Of a stretch of 64,000 nucleotides of DNA, positions 1 to 9,907 are shown one piece after another. The notes beneath the pieces are model-generated. The model saw nothing but the letters and a program-made list of their open reading frames with translations. It had not been told where the DNA came from and ran no database searches. Source of the stretch: an uncultured Tateyamaria sp. (GTDB lineage: Bacteria > Pseudomonadota > Alphaproteobacteria > Rhodobacterales > Rhodobacteraceae). Each line of letters begins with the position of its first letter. Positions within the stretch are counted from its first letter, which is position 1. The position numbers and the translations under genes are program-made. The stretch covers positions 62,001-126,000 of the forward strand of contig NZ_CANNCF010000003.1 of NCBI RefSeq assembly GCF_947503045.1. Reading direction: 5' to 3'.

Positions 1-374
1 ACACTGTCATTCAGGATGCGGGCAAGGCGGTGCATCCCTCGTATGTCGAAGGGCAGTATCAGGGCGGGGCCGCGCAAGGCATCGGCTGGGCGTTGAACGA
101 GGAATATGTCTATGGCGCGGATGGGCGTCTGCAAAACCCCGGCTTCCTCGACTACCGCATTCCCGTGTGTTCGGATTTGCCGATGATCGACACGCAGATC
201 CTCGAAATCCCCAACCCCAACCACCCTTACGGCGTGCGCGGTGTGGGCGAGACGTCGATTGTGCCGCCCTTGGCCGCCATCGCCAATGCGGTATCAAACG
301 CGGTGGGCGTGCGCATGTCTCATATCCCGATCTCGCCGCCCCGCATTCTGGCGGCACTGGACGGGAATGGTTGA
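1..374 (+). CDS. Xanthine dehydrogenase/aldehyde oxidase-type molybdopterin-binding large subunit, C-terminal part (5' truncated by window edge)
   Basis: Frame open from base 3; VHPSYVEGQYQGGAAQGIGWALNEEY and NPNHPYGVRGVGETSIVPPLAAIANAV are typical of the CoxL/XdhB family C-terminus. Confidence 0.85.
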   Translation, partial: TVIQDAGKAVHPSYVEGQYQGGAAQGIGWALNEEYVYGADGRLQNPGFLDYRIPVCSDLPMIDTQILEIPNPNHPYGVRGVGETSIVPPLAAIANAVSNAVGVRMSHIPISPPRILAALDGNG

Positions 375-612
375 TGTCACGCTTTGGGCCGGGCTACGGC
401 CCCTTGCGGACGATCAAAAGACGCTGAGGATCGAGGCCACGACCATCCGCGAGCTGCTGCGCAAGCTGGAGGCGCAGTACCCCGCGCTGGCCGGTCCGAT
501 CCGAAATCAGATCGCGGTGGTTGTGGACGGTGTGATCTATCGCGACGACTGGTCAGCAACCATTCCCGAAGGGGCCGAAGTGTTTCTGATGCGGCGATTG
601 GCGGGGGGATGA
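367..612 (+). CDS. MoaD/ThiS-family ubiquitin-like small protein
   Basis: ATG at 367 overlaps upstream stop; ~81 aa, MVDVTLWAGLRPLADDQKTLRIEATTIRELL...IPEGAEVFLMRRLAGG; C-terminal Gly-Gly. Confidence 0.75.
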   Translation: MVDVTLWAGLRPLADDQKTLRIEATTIRELLRKLEAQYPALAGPIRNQIAVVVDGVIYRDDWSATIPEGAEVFLMRRLAGG

Positions 613-657
613 AGCAATGTACGGGCGTGGCGAAACCCGTTCAGAAATTACTTGAGG

Positions 658-1269
658 TCAGCACCTCAACCCATTGATCAAAAATGATTTCAGCGCTTTT
701 GATGTCGTATGATCTTCATTCTTGAGCGACAGACTGCGCAACCCATGGCCCTCCAGAGCATCAAGGAACACGCAAGCCACCGCCCGCGTGTCATTGAATG
801 AAGCAAACGCGCCTGACCGTGCACCCACCTCAAGGCAATGGGCTAGCGCGTCGATCAACCGGTCACGGTTCTCGGCAAACACATTAGCAATCGCCGGATT
901 GCGTGTGGCTTCGGTCAGGATCTCGACCCCTAGCAAGGCGTTTTCGGGCAGTGACACGTAGGCCGCATAGCCCTCGATAAACTGCTCTATGGCTGCGCGC
1001 GGGTCGGCAGGGTCTGACAGCGCCGCGATAAATCCGGCCAGCTCCGCCCCTTCGATCTGCGCGATAAAGGCGAGGACCCCCTCCTTGCCTTTGAAGTGAT
1101 TGTAGAGGTTGCCAAGGCTCACTCCGGCCTTGGCGGCGATGTCGCGTACCCCGGTCTGGTGGTATCCGTTCTCCAGAAAACAGGCCACGGCGGCCTCCAC
1201 GATTTCAAGCTTGCGCGGATGGATAGGCTGTTCGGTGTCCGACACTGGGTTGACGCTCCTGTTTTTCAT
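658..1269 (-). CDS. TetR/AcrR family transcriptional regulator
   Basis: N-terminal HTH (IVEAAVACFLENGYHQTGVRDIAAKAGVSLGNLYNHFKGKEGVL). Confidence 0.92.
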   Translation of the reverse strand: MKNRSVNPVSDTEQPIHPRKLEIVEAAVACFLENGYHQTGVRDIAAKAGVSLGNLYNHFKGKEGVLAFIAQIEGAELAGFIAALSDPADPRAAIEQFIEGYAAYVSLPENALLGVEILTEATRNPAIANVFAENRDRLIDALAHCLEVGARSGAFASFNDTRAVACVFLDALEGHGLRSLSLKNEDHTTSKALKSFLINGLRC

Positions 1270-1278
1270 TCCTAAATA

Positions 1279-1298
1279 ATGAACGATCGTTCGTTCAT
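1279..1298. promoter_or_regulatory. Candidate TetR operator, inverted repeat ATGAACGA-TCGT-TCGTTCAT
   Basis: Perfect 8-bp arms with 4-bp spacer in the divergent promoter region next to the TetR gene. Confidence 0.65.
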
Positions 1299-1428
1299 AT
1301 CCGTTAACTCATCACATGGAAAGAGAAATTATGGCCACTCTCCTATCGGCACGCCATCCAAGATGCTTGCGGGATGCCCAATGCCTCGCACATACGCCCC
1401 ACCCGGCCCGCACCAGACAAACCGGAGT

Positions 1429-2358
1429 ATGACCATGTCACTCGACCACCTCGTTTCCCTTTTTGACCTGCACCAGATGATGCTGGTTGTCGCCGGTCTT
1501 TTCCTGATCAACATCAGCCTCACCGGGTTTGAGGTCATCCTCGACCTGACCACCAAAAAGGAACGGCGCTGGAAGGACACATTGGCAAATTGCGCCATTT
1601 TCATCGCCCATCAGGTGATCGAGCGGACCGCCATTGCGTCTTTGGGCTTTGTCGCGCTGCTGCCGTTATACTACCTCACGCCGCTCTCCATTCCGATGAC
1701 CGCGTGGACCTGGGTGCTCGCCATTCTCGCGGCCGATTTCACCTATTACTGGATGCATCGGCTTGAACATGAACACCGAATCCTCTGGGCCAGCCACAGC
1801 GTCCATCACAGCTCGCAAGATTATAACCTGACCGTGGGTTTCCGGCTGAGCGTGATTGAGGGGTTTTACGAATGGGCCTTTCTCATCCCGATGATTCTGC
1901 TGGGTTTCAACCCGTTTCAAGCCATTGTCGGCCTGATCCTTGTGGCGCAATACCAGCACTGGATACACACCGAACGGGTGGGCAAACTGGGCTGGCTGGA
2001 CGAAATCTTTAACACGCCCTCGGTGCACCGGGTCCATCACGGTTCAAACGCGCAATATCTCGACAAGAACTATGGCGGTATTCTGATGATCTGGGACAAG
2101 CTGTTTGGCACATTTGCGCGCGAAGAGGACAAGGTTGTCTATGGGCTGACGCGCAATATCCGCAGCAACAATCCGGTCACCATCACCTTTGTCGAGTTCG
2201 CGCATATCTGGGCGGATTTGAAAAAGTGCCGGACCTTCTCGGATCGGATGCGGATTATATTTGGCGGTCTATCTTGGCGCCCCGCCTATTTCTCCGACGG
2301 CGAAGCGACACCGGCCAAGCCCAAGCTGCAAGGGTCATCGACGAAACAGGGGCAGTAG
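1429..2358 (+). CDS. Sterol desaturase / fatty acid hydroxylase family protein
   Basis: Histidine motifs HRLEHEHRILWASHSVHHSS and HRVHHGSN; start chosen at ATG 1429 rather than 1279. Confidence 0.88.
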   Translation: MTMSLDHLVSLFDLHQMMLVVAGLFLINISLTGFEVILDLTTKKERRWKDTLANCAIFIAHQVIERTAIASLGFVALLPLYYLTPLSIPMTAWTWVLAILAADFTYYWMHRLEHEHRILWASHSVHHSSQDYNLTVGFRLSVIEGFYEWAFLIPMILLGFNPFQAIVGLILVAQYQHWIHTERVGKLGWLDEIFNTPSVHRVHHGSNAQYLDKNYGGILMIWDKLFGTFAREEDKVVYGLTRNIRSNNPVTITFVEFAHIWADLKKCRTFSDRMRIIFGGLSWRPAYFSDGEATPAKPKLQGSSTKQGQ

Positions 2359-3384
2359 ATGGCACGTCTGATCAGGCCCGCTGTGGCCATCCTCGTTGTG
2401 GTCCTGATCGTCACGGGGGCTTGGGCGTGGCGCGGCCTGTCCGATTTTGATCTATCGGGCCACGTTGTGCACGAGGTGTCCTTTGAGGTCGGCGACACCG
2501 TGCTTTCGGGCAGTCTGATTGCCCCCGCGAGCGATGCGCCCTACCCCGTTGCGATCATTGTGCACGGCGACGGTCCGCAGGATCGGTTTGCCGGTGACAG
2601 CTACTTGCCGCAGATCAACACCCTGCTGGACGCGGGCATCGGCGTGTTTTCATGGGACAAGGCGGGGGTCGGGAAAAGCACGGGCCAATGGCTGCATCAG
2701 AGCATGGATGACCGCGCAGATGTTGCCATCGCGGCCCATAATGCCGTGTCCCGGATGCGGGATGTGGATCCGCGAGGCGTCGGGTTCCTCGGCTTTTCCC
2801 AAGCCGGTTGGGTCTTGCCCCGCGTGGCCAACCGGATGACGCCTGCATTCACGGTGCTGGTTGGGGCAGCGGTCTCATGGCGTGATCAGGGCCATTATTT
2901 TGCGCGCATGCGGATGGCGGCTGAAGGGTCCAGCACGGCCCAGATCGCCGCTAAACTTGCGGCACAAACCCAGCACAACGATGCCGTCTTTGGCACGCCG
3001 GACGTGCGCCCGGTGGATGTGGGCATGGATGCGGACCGGTTTCGTTTTGTCACGGCGTCCTATTTTGAGGACTCGACTGGCCTTTTGGCAGGAATGACGG
3101 GCCCGATCCTTGCCATCTGGGGTGCGGCGGACCTGAATGTTGATGCCCTCGCCGATGCAGCCACCTATCGGGCGCAACTGGCGCCGCTCTCGGAGCAGAG
3201 GCGCGTCGCGCTGGTGCCTGATGCCAGCCATGGGCTGTTGCGCGCGGACCTCTTCAACTATCAACTGACGTCCCAGTGGCCATGGCACCGTAAGCTGCTG
3301 TTCGCAGTCCTCGGACGGCGCGCCTATGCCGACAACTCCATGGACCTGATTCGCGATTGGATCGAGGCGATGGTTCGGCCGTGA
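2359..3384 (+). CDS. Alpha/beta hydrolase (S9/BAAT-like)
   Basis: VAIIVHGDGPQDRF...FSWDKAGVGKST...GFLGFSQAGWV nucleophile elbow; catalytic His region DASHGLL. Confidence 0.85.
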   Translation: MARLIRPAVAILVVVLIVTGAWAWRGLSDFDLSGHVVHEVSFEVGDTVLSGSLIAPASDAPYPVAIIVHGDGPQDRFAGDSYLPQINTLLDAGIGVFSWDKAGVGKSTGQWLHQSMDDRADVAIAAHNAVSRMRDVDPRGVGFLGFSQAGWVLPRVANRMTPAFTVLVGAAVSWRDQGHYFARMRMAAEGSSTAQIAAKLAAQTQHNDAVFGTPDVRPVDVGMDADRFRFVTASYFEDSTGLLAGMTGPILAIWGAADLNVDALADAATYRAQLAPLSEQRRVALVPDASHGLLRADLFNYQLTSQWPWHRKLLFAVLGRRAYADNSMDLIRDWIEAMVRP

Positions 3385-3390
3385 GCCGAC

Positions 3391-3828
3391 TCACACAGAT
3401 GGTCCATGCGGCACGACACGCCTGCGCTGCAGCGCCCGGACAACCGTAAACGCGAGATACCCCGCCGGGCCAAACATGAACGTCACCGCAAGGCAGGGAA
3501 TGACACCCCAGAACCGCAGGCCCTCTGCCCGCGCCGTGCGGCACATCCACGCGCCGATCCACAGATCGAAGGCGAGAAAGTGTATCCAGCCCAAGAGCAC
3601 CCCTTCGGGACGGCTGAACAGCTGCAACACTCCGGCCAAATCGCCATAGCTTCCCTCGCCCATGCCCCAGACCAGCAATAGGGCAGAATAGCCGACAGAC
3701 AGGAAGACAGGGATGGCAAGACCGGCAATGCGGTCTGACCAAACCGGGGCGAGCGGCGACAGCAACAGCGCCACCCAGCCAACCATGGCGAGGACCGAAG
3801 CCAGCGAAAAGATCGTGTCAGGTGTCAT
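3391..3828 (-). CDS. ABA4-like (DUF4281) membrane protein
   Basis: About 4 TM helices; EGVLLGWIHFLAFDLWIGAWMCRTARAEGL...FGPAGYLAF signature. Confidence 0.75.
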   Translation of the reverse strand: MTPDTIFSLASVLAMVGWVALLLSPLAPVWSDRIAGLAIPVFLSVGYSALLLVWGMGEGSYGDLAGVLQLFSRPEGVLLGWIHFLAFDLWIGAWMCRTARAEGLRFWGVIPCLAVTFMFGPAGYLAFTVVRALQRRRVVPHGPSV

Positions 3829-3882
3829 TGGGCGTATCCTTGCATGAGGGGATAAAATTGCAGCCTATATGCTTCCGATTCG

Positions 3883-3896
3883 CTTGCATATGCAAG
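3883..3896. promoter_or_regulatory. Candidate MarR operator, perfect palindrome CTTGCATATGCAAG
   Basis: 14-bp perfect palindrome 23 bp upstream of the MarR start codon, in the shared divergent promoter. Confidence 0.6.
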
Positions 3897-3918
3897 TATA
3901 TTGAACTATTAATCCGCC

Positions 3919-4365
3919 ATGACAGATATCTTCACCCCCCCCGTCCTCCGCCTCCTGCAATCTGGCGACGCCATCAAAGCCCGGCTAGCGGGCGAGTTTT
4001 CCGCCGTGCACGGCCTGTCGGTCAACGAGATGTTCCTGCTGATGCAGTTGGAACGCGCCTCACTCCATCGCTTGTCGCGAGTCGAATTGGCGCGCAGGCT
4101 GCACATGAGCGCATCGACCGTCACGCGCATGACCGCCCCGATGGAAAAGATCGGGCTGGTGTCACGTCAGGCGGATGAGCGGGACGCGCGGCTGTCCTTT
4201 GTGGTCCTGACGGATGCCGGGCGCACCAAGGTCGAAGAGGCGCGCGCGACCTTTGCCAAACAGGCATCATACGTCTTTCGTGACCGCTGGACGGAGGACG
4301 AGGTCGCGATGTTGTCCGATCTGCTCGGGCGGCTTGTGGCGGACATGCCCGGGAGTCTGACCTGA
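3919..4365 (+). CDS. MarR family transcriptional regulator
   Basis: Winged helix: RVELARRLHMSASTVTRMTAPMEKIGLVSRQADERDARLSFVVLTDAGR. Confidence 0.9.
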   Translation: MTDIFTPPVLRLLQSGDAIKARLAGEFSAVHGLSVNEMFLLMQLERASLHRLSRVELARRLHMSASTVTRMTAPMEKIGLVSRQADERDARLSFVVLTDAGRTKVEEARATFAKQASYVFRDRWTEDEVAMLSDLLGRLVADMPGSLT

Positions 4366-4492
4366 GGCCTGAGCACGAACTGCGCCCTGCCCGAACGCAT
4401 ACGGCATTCAATGCGGCTCGCCCTGCGGTTCGCATTGGCTATAGTGATCCTGTCGAGGCCTCTTTCGGAGGCGCAGATGAAAGGCCCAAAAC

Positions 4493-5542
4493 ATGAAATC
4501 GCTGGTTCTTGAAAAGGTAGGCGCACTGTCGCTGCGCGACGTCCCGATTGAAAAATGCGAAGAGGTCCTTGGCCCCCGAGATGTGCGCATCAAATTGCAC
4601 ACGGTCGGGATTTGCGGATCGGACGTACATTACTACACCCATGGCCGCATCGGGCCGTTTGTCGTGAACGCGCCCATGATCCTTGGGCACGAGGCCTCGG
4701 GGACGGTGATCGAAACAGGTGCAGACGTGTCCACGCTGGCGATTGGCGACCGGGTCTGCATGGAACCGGGCATTCCCGACCCGCACTCCAAAGCGACTCG
4801 GTTGGGGATGTACAACGTTGATCCGGCTGTCAAATTCTGGGCCACGCCGCCCGTGCACGGCATCCTGCGCGCCGCTTGCGTACACCCCGAGGCATTCACC
4901 TTTAAACTGCCCGACACGGTCAGCTTTGCCGAAGCGGCGATGGTCGAACCGCTGGCCGTGGGCGTGCATGCGGCAACCAAGGCGCGGATCAGCCCTGGCG
5001 ATATTGCCGTGGTGCTTGGAGCAGGCCCCATCGGGCTGGTCACCGCCCTTTCTGCCATCGCGGCGGGCTGCGCGCGGGTCTACGTGACCGACATCGTCGG
5101 GCGCAAACTGGAGATCGCACAGGGCCTGCACCCGTCCATCACAAGCGTGAATGTTGCTCAAGAGAGCATCGCAAAACGGATCGCCAGGGATACCGATGGC
5201 TGGGGTGCAAACGTGGTGTTTGAGGCCACGGGATCGCCGCGCGCCGCGCAGGGCATCTTTGAACCGCTGTGCCCGGGCGGGTGTGTGGTGATGATCGGCG
5301 GCCAGTCCGAGCCCATCTTGTACGATGCAGGTGCGGCCATGGTGCGCGAGGCGCGGGTCGAAAACATCTTTCGCTACGCCCATGTGTTCCCGCGCTGTGT
5401 CGCGATGCTGGCATCGGGCAGCATCGACGTGAAACCACTGATCACCCGCACCTTTGCCTTTGATCAGTCCATCGAGGCCTTTGAACTTGCCGCCACCGCG
5501 CCACCCGCAGATGTGAAAATGCAGATTGAACTGCCGCAATAG
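4493..5542 (+). CDS. Zinc-dependent alcohol dehydrogenase, sorbitol/xylitol dehydrogenase-like
   Basis: [47 protein letters not shown] Rossmann motif. Confidence 0.9.
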   Translation: MKSLVLEKVGALSLRDVPIEKCEEVLGPRDVRIKLHTVGICGSDVHYYTHGRIGPFVVNAPMILGHEASGTVIETGADVSTLAIGDRVCMEPGIPDPHSKATRLGMYNVDPAVKFWATPPVHGILRAACVHPEAFTFKLPDTVSFAEAAMVEPLAVGVHAATKARISPGDIAVVLGAGPIGLVTALSAIAAGCARVYVTDIVGRKLEIAQGLHPSITSVNVAQESIAKRIARDTDGWGANVVFEATGSPRAAQGIFEPLCPGGCVVMIGGQSEPILYDAGAAMVREARVENIFRYAHVFPRCVAMLASGSIDVKPLITRTFAFDQSIEAFELAATAPPADVKMQIELPQ

Positions 5543-5575
5543 GCGGAAAGGGTTTCTCCCCTCTATATCCAACAT

Positions 5576-6073
5576 TCAACTGTCGGTATTATCCCGATCA
5601 GACGCCGCGGAAAACGCCTCGAGCAAGTCCAGCAATTGTTCGTATTTCTCTGCACCGATACGGTCCTTGAATCCGTCGACAATCCGCAGCGCGTGCACAT
5701 GGTTGTCGGCGATGATCCGTTGGCCCACCGGGGTGATCGCCAGCACCTGGCGGCGGCGGTCCTTCGGGTCGGACTGGCGTGTGATCAACCCCTTTTGGGA
5801 CATGCTGCGGGCAATCCGCGTCAGGCTGGGCAACAACAGCCCCGCCCGGTCAGACAGTTTGGTGGCATCAATCGGCCCCGCCTCGGCCAGCACCCGCAAC
5901 ACCCGCCATTGCTGTTCGGTCAGGCCCGTCGCGGCCAGCATTTCACGGATCGGCTGCATCGCCTGTTCGCGCGCCCGGATCAGCGCGATGGGCAGCGAAC
6001 GGCGGGTCGGAGGAAGCGACGAGTTCAATGCAATATCCTTGTTGGATTGCCCGCACAGGGATTTACTTGACAT
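5576..6073 (-). CDS. hpaR: MarR-type regulator of homoprotocatechuate degradation (HpaR-like)
   Basis: LPIALIRAREQAMQPIREMLAATGLTEQQWRVLRVLAEAGPIDATKL; divergent from hpa operon; start ambiguous (6073 or 6106). Confidence 0.85.
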   Translation of the reverse strand: MSSKSLCGQSNKDIALNSSLPPTRRSLPIALIRAREQAMQPIREMLAATGLTEQQWRVLRVLAEAGPIDATKLSDRAGLLLPSLTRIARSMSQKGLITRQSDPKDRRRQVLAITPVGQRIIADNHVHALRIVDGFKDRIGAEKYEQLLDLLEAFSAASDRDNTDS

Positions 6074-6083
6074 GTTAACAAAT

Positions 6084-6103
6084 ATCCTTGACCGAGCAAG
6101 GAT
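6084..6103. promoter_or_regulatory. Candidate HpaR operator, inverted repeat ATCCTTG-N6-CAAGGAT
   Basis: Perfect 7-bp arms between divergent hpaR and hpaF; a second ATCCTTG half-site at about 6036. Confidence 0.6.
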
Positions 6104-6146
6104 CAACTACTTAACATAGCAAGCAATAGCCCGCACGCGAGGTCAC

Positions 6147-6530
6147 ATGCCGCATTTTCAGATCGACTATTCCGCCAATCTTGACGGCGTCGTGGACATG
6201 GGCGACCTGTGCGAACACATCCGCAGCGTCGCAGCCCAAATCGACACCTTTCCCATGGCCGGGATCCGCGTTCGGGCGGTGCGGGTCGATCACTATGCCA
6301 TCGCAGACGGCAATTCCAAACATGGGTTCATCGACATCTCGGTCCGGCTGCGCGCTGGACGTCCGCAGGATGTAAAACGCGACGCCACTGCGCGCCTTTT
6401 CGAGGCGGCGCGCGACCACCTCGCCCCGGTGATGGAGACCCGATCCATCGCGCTCTCTCTTGAAATGCGGGAAATCGACGCGGACCTGTCGCCCAAGGCG
6501 GGCACCATTCGCGACCATCTGGAGGGGTGA
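6147..6530 (+). CDS. hpaF: 5-carboxymethyl-2-hydroxymuconate delta-isomerase
   Basis: Starts MPHFQIDYSANLD with conserved Pro after Met; CHMI family length and context. Confidence 0.9.
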   Translation: MPHFQIDYSANLDGVVDMGDLCEHIRSVAAQIDTFPMAGIRVRAVRVDHYAIADGNSKHGFIDISVRLRAGRPQDVKRDATARLFEAARDHLAPVMETRSIALSLEMREIDADLSPKAGTIRDHLEG

Positions 6531-6531
6531 C

Positions 6532-8043
6532 ATGGGCACAGTAGATCAAAACATCGAGAAACTGACCGGCTTTCTGACCCGCTTTCGCGAACAGGGCATC
6601 GCGAACCGTATTGCCGGGCAAGACGTGGCCGGATCGGGCGGCGTATTCCAGAGCGTCTCTCCGGTTGATGCCTCGGTCATCTGCGATGTGGCGCGCAGTA
6701 CGGATGCGGACGTGGACAGCGCGGCACAGGCCGCATCAGACTCCTTTCCCGCATGGCGCGACATGCCCGCCACGCAGCGCCGCCGCATCCTTTTGAACAT
6801 CGCCGACGCCATCGAGGCGCGGGCCGAGGAAATCGCCCTGTGCGAATGTTGGGACACGGGGCAGACGATCAAGTTCATGTCGAAGGCCGCCTTGCGCGGG
6901 GCCGAGAACTTTCGCTATTTCGCCGATCAGGTGGTGCAGGCGCGCGACGGGCAACACCTGAAATCGCCGACGCTGATGAATATCACGACGCGCAATCCAA
7001 TCGGCCCCGTGGGGGTGATCACGCCTTGGAACACGCCCTTTATGCTGTCGACATGGAAAATCGCACCGGCGCTGGCTGCGGGCTGTACTGTGGTGCACAA
7101 ACCGGCCGAAGATTCACCGCTGACCGCCCGCCTGCTGGTCGAAATCTGCGAAGAGGCGGGCCTGCCGCCCGCCGTGCTCAACACCGTGAACGGCTACGGC
7201 GAAGAGGCGGGCAAGCGGCTGACCGAACACCCGCTGATCCGCGCAATCGCCTTTGTCGGCGAAAGCCGCACGGGGTCGATCATCACGAAACAGGGTGCCG
7301 ACACACTGAAACGCATGCACCTGGAACTGGGCGGCAAGAACCCGGTCATCGTCTTTGACGATGCCGATCTGGACCGTGCGCTCGATGCTGTGATCTTCAT
7401 GATCTTTTCGATCAATGGCGAGCGGTGTACTTCGTCCAGTCGCCTGCTAGTACAGGACACGATCCGCGCCGAATTCGAGGAACGGCTTGTGGCACGCATC
7501 AATGCGATCAAGGTCGGCCATCCGCTTGACCCTGCGACCGAAATCGGCCCGTTGATCAGCCGCGATCACTTTGACAAGGTGACTTCCTATTTCGACATCG
7601 CAAAGGCAGACGGTGCCACCATCGCCGCCGGGGGCGAGACGGTCGGGAATAAGGGCTATTTCATCCGCCCCACCCTGTTCACCGGCGCCAACACCGCCAT
7701 GCGTATCGCGCAGGAAGAAATCTTTGGCCCCGTGCTGACCTCAATCCCCTTCGCGAGCGAGGAGGAGGCGCTGGAAATCGCCAATGACACGCCCTACGGT
7801 CTGACGGGCTATGTCTGGACCAATGACCTCACCCGCGCGCTGCGCTTTACCGACCGGCTTGAGGCGGGGATGATCTGGGTGAATTCCGAAAACGTGCGCC
7901 ACTTGCCCACCCCCTTTGGTGGGGTCAAGGCCAGCGGCATCGGGCGGGATGGCGGCGATTGGTCGTTTGAGTTCTACATGGAACAAAAGCACATCGGCTT
8001 TGCCACCGGTCAGCACAAGATCACCCAATTGGGGGCTCTCTGA
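6532..8043 (+). CDS. hpaE: 5-carboxymethyl-2-hydroxymuconate semialdehyde dehydrogenase
   Basis: ALDH motifs MHLELGGKNPVIVFDDADLD, FSINGERCTSSSRLLVQ; hpa operon position. Confidence 0.92.
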   Translation: MGTVDQNIEKLTGFLTRFREQGIANRIAGQDVAGSGGVFQSVSPVDASVICDVARSTDADVDSAAQAASDSFPAWRDMPATQRRRILLNIADAIEARAEEIALCECWDTGQTIKFMSKAALRGAENFRYFADQVVQARDGQHLKSPTLMNITTRNPIGPVGVITPWNTPFMLSTWKIAPALAAGCTVVHKPAEDSPLTARLLVEICEEAGLPPAVLNTVNGYGEEAGKRLTEHPLIRAIAFVGESRTGSIITKQGADTLKRMHLELGGKNPVIVFDDADLDRALDAVIFMIFSINGERCTSSSRLLVQDTIRAEFEERLVARINAIKVGHPLDPATEIGPLISRDHFDKVTSYFDIAKADGATIAAGGETVGNKGYFIRPTLFTGANTAMRIAQEEIFGPVLTSIPFASEEEALEIANDTPYGLTGYVWTNDLTRALRFTDRLEAGMIWVNSENVRHLPTPFGGVKASGIGRDGGDWSFEFYMEQKHIGFATGQHKITQLGAL

Positions 8044-9026
8044 TGCCCGTGCCCGCGCCAAATCTCTATCCCGATTTCAACACCCTTCGCCTGTCCCATG
8101 CTTGCCTGAACGTCGCTGATCTGGCCGCCTCGCGGGCCTTCTATGTCGATACGCTGGGTCTGCAGGTCACGGATGAGAGTGACACCCATATCTACCTGCG
8201 CGCGATGGAGGAACGCGGGCATCACTGCCTGATCCTGCAAAAATCCGACCAACCGGGCACGGTCGAGGTACTGGGCTTCAAAACCTTTGACGAGGATGAT
8301 CTGGACCGGGCCAAGAGCTGGTTTGAGGGCAAGGGCCGCCCGGCAGTTTGGGTCGAACGCCCCTATCAAGGCCGCACGTTGCTGACCTCGGACAACCTTG
8401 GGATACCGCTGGAATTTTATCACAGGATGGACCGTCTGCCGTCGGTCCATCAGAAATATGACCTCTATCGCGGGGTCAAGCCGTTACGCATCGATCACTT
8501 TAACTGTTTCTCCCATGACGTTGATGCATCAGTGGAATTCTACTCTGGCTTCGGCTTTCGCGTAACCGAATATACCGAAGATGACGATAGCAAGCGTCTG
8601 TGGGCGGCGTGGATGCACCGCAAGGGCGGCGTGCATGACATGGCCTTTACCAACGGCACCGGACCACGCCTGCATCACGTGGCATTCTGGGTGCCGACCC
8701 CTCTCAACATCATCGACCTGCTCGATCTGATGGCGACGACCGGTTATGTCAGCCATATCGAACGTGGCCCCGGTCGGCACGGAATTTCCAATGCCTTTTT
8801 CCTTTATGTGCTGGACCCCGACGGGCACCGGATCGAGATTTATTGCTCGGACTATCAAACTGTCGATCCTGATCTGGAGCCGATCAAATGGGACTTGCAG
8901 GACCCTCAGCGCCAAACGCTGTGGGGGGCACCTGCGCCGGAAAGCTGGTTCAAGAACGGATCGCATTTTGTCGGGGTGGAGACGCAAGACTCCACCATTG
9001 CCGCCAGCCCGATCATCGCGCCATGA
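8043..9026 (+). CDS. hpaD: 3,4-dihydroxyphenylacetate (homoprotocatechuate) 2,3-dioxygenase
   Basis: Extradiol dioxygenase (VOC): RLSHACLNVADLAASRAFYVDTLGL; LHHVAFWV; DPDGHRIEIYCSDYQTVDPDLEPIKWDLQDPQRQTLWGAPAPESWF. Confidence 0.95.
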   Translation: MPVPAPNLYPDFNTLRLSHACLNVADLAASRAFYVDTLGLQVTDESDTHIYLRAMEERGHHCLILQKSDQPGTVEVLGFKTFDEDDLDRAKSWFEGKGRPAVWVERPYQGRTLLTSDNLGIPLEFYHRMDRLPSVHQKYDLYRGVKPLRIDHFNCFSHDVDASVEFYSGFGFRVTEYTEDDDSKRLWAAWMHRKGGVHDMAFTNGTGPRLHHVAFWVPTPLNIIDLLDLMATTGYVSHIERGPGRHGISNAFFLYVLDPDGHRIEIYCSDYQTVDPDLEPIKWDLQDPQRQTLWGAPAPESWFKNGSHFVGVETQDSTIAASPIIAP

Positions 9027-9907
9027 GTGCCCCAACGGCAAAAGGCACGACCATGCGCTTTGCAACCTACTCGCATGCGGGCGAGACGTTTTATGGCGCC
9101 GCCACCGAGGCAGGCATGATCGCGCTCAACGACGTTTTTCCGCGGTGGCCAACCCTGTTTGATGTTGTGATCAACGGTGGGCTCAGCGCCCTCGAAGCAA
9201 CGGCGCAAACCCGCAGCGTCACCCACACCGATGTTACCTATGAGATGGTCCTGCCAAATGCCCGCCGCATCCTCTGCGTCGGCGTCAATTTCCCGGACAG
9301 GAATGCGGAATACAAAGACGGCAGCGAACAGCCGAAATACATGTCTCTGTTCCCACGCTTTGCCAGCGGGTTCACAGGCCACGACCAACCCCTGATCCGG
9401 CCCCCGGAAAGCCATATGCTGGACTATGAGGGCGAAGTGGCCATCGTGATTGGCAAGGTCGGGCGGCGTATTGCCGAGGCTGACGCCTATGACCACATCG
9501 CCGCCCTCACCTTGTGCAACGAGGGGACGATCCGCGATTGGGTGCGCCATGCCAAATTCAATGTCACCCAGGGCAAGAACTGGGACAGGTCGGCGTCCAT
9601 GGGGCCGTGGCTCGTGCCTTTCTCCGACGCCCGCCAACTGGACGAGGCGCGCATTCTCACACGGGTCAATGGCGAGCTGCGCCAGGACGACACGCTGAGC
9701 CGCATGATGCACCCGATCCGGCGCGAGATCGCCTATATCTCGACCTTCATGGCCCTTCAGCCCGGCGACATCATTGTGACCGGCACGCCCACAGGGTCCG
9801 GTGCGCGGCTGGATCCGCCGCAATTCCTCAAACCCGGCGACGTGGTCGAGGTCGAGGTCAACGGCATCGGCACCCTGCGCAACACGGTCGAGGACGAGGT
9901 GACATGA
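9023..9907 (+). CDS. hpaG: Fumarylacetoacetate hydrolase family protein, HpaG-type isomerase/decarboxylase
   Basis: FAH fold: ILCVGVNFPDRNAEY, LDYEGEVAIVIGKVGR, PGDIIVTGTPTGSGARLDPPQFLKPGDVVEVE; start 9023 (or 9053). Confidence 0.85.
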   Translation: MSAPTAKGTTMRFATYSHAGETFYGAATEAGMIALNDVFPRWPTLFDVVINGGLSALEATAQTRSVTHTDVTYEMVLPNARRILCVGVNFPDRNAEYKDGSEQPKYMSLFPRFASGFTGHDQPLIRPPESHMLDYEGEVAIVIGKVGRRIAEADAYDHIAALTLCNEGTIRDWVRHAKFNVTQGKNWDRSASMGPWLVPFSDARQLDEARILTRVNGELRQDDTLSRMMHPIRREIAYISTFMALQPGDIIVTGTPTGSGARLDPPQFLKPGDVVEVEVNGIGTLRNTVEDEVT

